Source: an uncultured Mycoplasmatota bacterium (GTDB taxonomy: Bacteria; Bacillota_I; Bacilli_A; RF39; UBA660). Taken from it: 21,131 bases of DNA. The notes below the pieces were generated by a model, which was not told where the DNA came from, searched no databases, and saw only the letters and a program-made list of their open reading frames with translations. This document shows, piece after piece, positions 20,003 to 21,131 of the stretch. A program made the translations under genes and the position numbers. Position 1 is the first letter of the stretch. Each line of letters starts with the position of its first letter. Location of the stretch: NCBI GenBank assembly GCA_946497375.1, contig CAMMKE010000014.1, positions 1 to 21,131 on the forward strand. Reading direction: 5' to 3'.

Positions 20003-21131
20003 TTTTCCATTCTTTCAATTATATTTTTAGATGCGATTAAACCAGTCGCTGCCGCTGCAACGATATTACCAGCTTTTCCTGCCCCATCACCTACAAAATA
20101 GATATTTTCATTACTTATTTTCATATTATTATCAGTAGTAATCTCATTACTAAAGAATTTAATCTCTGGTCCATAAAGAAGTGTCTCTCCATTATTTACA
20201 CCAGGTATTATTTTATCTAATGTTTCAAGTCCTTCTAAGATATTAGTAATAATTCTATGAGGTAGAGCCAAAGCTAAATCTCCTGCCGTATAGTCTTTAA
20301 GGGTTGGTTCTACATAATTTTTTCTAATTCTCTCTTTAGTACTACGCCTTCCTCTTCTTAAATCTTTAAGAGTCTGTAAAATAGGTTTACCACCACCAAG
20401 AGTATTAGCAAGCTTTGCAATAGATTCACCATATTCTCTTGTATTAGTAACTGGTTCTGTCAAGTTAACCTTAGAGATAAAAGCAAAATTAGAATTAGAT
20501 GATTTAACATCTTTTAAGGCATGTCCATTTACACATATATAACCATAATAATTCTCTTTCGCTACAAAGCCTCCGGGATTTGTACAGAATGTTCTAATCT
20601 CATCATCATAAGTTTTAGTCTTAATAAAAATTGTAGGGTCATATATAACATCTGTAATTTCTTTTAGTATCTCTTTTCTAACTTCTACCCTAACCCCTAT
20701 TTCTATACTTTGCGATGTATATGGAATATTATATTTATCGGCTAACTCCTGCACCCACTTAGCACCTGTTCTACCAGGAGCGACAATAACATTTTTCGTT
20801 TTATATTCTCCATCTTTAGATGATACGGTATAATAATCTTTTTCTTTTTTTATATCACTACATTTAAAATTATCAAGTAAAGTAACACCTAAATCTTTTA
20901 AAGTCTTCTCCATATCTTCTATATATTTAGGTAGATAATCACTTCCTAAATGTTTTTGTTTAATAATCAAAAGATTCGCTCCGGCCTTAGCAATTTTCTC
21001 ATCTAGTTTTAAGGCTTCATCCATATTACTAGGATAAGTATCACTATCCATATGAAACTCATTAAAGATAGTCTCCACTTCATCAATTAATTTATAAGCA
21101 TCACTTTTCTCCATATACTTAAATAAATCTG
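19999..21131 (-). CDS. FAD-dependent dehydrogenase (COG2509-like), 5' part outside window
   Basis: The C-terminal 377 residues of a larger flavoprotein. The frame stays open to the window edge (DLFKY before the first internal Met at 21114), so the N-terminus with the expected GxGxxG dinucleotide site is missing from this view. Visible are VIVAPGRTGAKWVQEL (second FAD contact, about 95 residues in), GVRVEV and FCTNPGGFVAKE. The long middle ends GRRSTKERIRKNYVEPTLKD. The closing FAD motif is IYFVGDGAGKAGNIVAAAATG, typical of the GD...G end of GR2-like flavoproteins. Proteins of this group (often just called FAD-dependent dehydrogenases) have no settled substrate. The stop overlaps the next ATG. 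The internal Met at 21114 is not the start. Confidence 0.88.
   Translation of the reverse strand, partial: DLFKYMEKSDAYKLIDEVETIFNEFHMDSDTYPSNMDEALKLDEKIAKAGANLLIIKQKHLGSDYLPKYIEDMEKTLKDLGVTLLDNFKCSDIKKEKDYYTVSSKDGEYKTKNVIVAPGRTGAKWVQELADKYNIPYTSQSIEIGVRVEVRKEILKEITDVIYDPTIFIKTKTYDDEIRTFCTNPGGFVAKENYYGYICVNGHALKDVKSSNSNFAFISKVNLTEPVTNTREYGESIAKLANTLGGGKPILQTLKDLRRGRRSTKERIRKNYVEPTLKDYTAGDLALALPHRIITNILEGLETLDKIIPGVNNGETLLYGPEIKFFSNEITTDNNMKISNENIYFVGDGAGKAGNIVAAAATGLIASKNIIERMEK

Overview
The window is AT-rich (roughly 30% GC by eye) and comes from a low-GC Gram-positive bacterium. It uses the standard code: TGA is a stop and TGG encodes Trp. Oxygen-sensitive pyruvate:ferredoxin oxidoreductase with no aerobic genes points to an anaerobe. 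BspA-type surface repeats, LemA/DUF2207 and an SspI-like spore protein fit a gut Bacilli/Erysipelotrichia- or RF39-like Firmicute. That placement is inference, since there is no rRNA in the window.

Layout. 1-262: the end of an outside transcript, then a small structured RNA on the minus strand (sRNA A) with its own promoter and terminator. 263-3428: recG, a GDPD-fold protein lacking its catalytic residues, and a small helical protein. 3429-4433: a promoter, a structured leader or sRNA (sRNA B), and a collagen-like Gly-X-Y protein with a BclA/C1q-like tail, whose ribosome binding site lies in a hairpin. 4464-8605: a tightly coupled PFOR-uppS pair. 8753-11443: an accessory-looking stretch with two unknown proteins, two complete type I toxin-antitoxin modules (about 370-395 bp each, direct repeats) and a decayed third copy. 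11444-14728: membrane-anchored polysaccharide deacetylase, DedA flippase, BspA-like surface protein. 14740-15061: a promoter region with tandem 24-bp repeats, a C9 tract and a possible insertion-sequence remnant. 15062-18669: alpha/beta hydrolase, lemA-DUF2207 operon, sspI. 18675-18860: a third independent structured RNA (RNA C). 18862-21131: a minus-strand operon of an FAD-dependent dehydrogenase (cut by the window edge), a two-TM protein and a UcpA-type dehydrogenase.

How the parts relate. UppS makes the C55 lipid carrier, DedA proteins recycle it, and the deacetylase and BspA-like protein act at the wall, so the middle of the window has an envelope theme. SspI and the collagen-like protein together hint at sporulation.

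The most unusual content is RNA. Two type I toxin-antitoxin modules bracket an unknown zinc-knuckle protein. Three further small RNAs have near-consensus promoters and intrinsic terminators. The 12-nt terminator loop of sRNA B is perfectly complementary to a C-rich segment of sRNA A.
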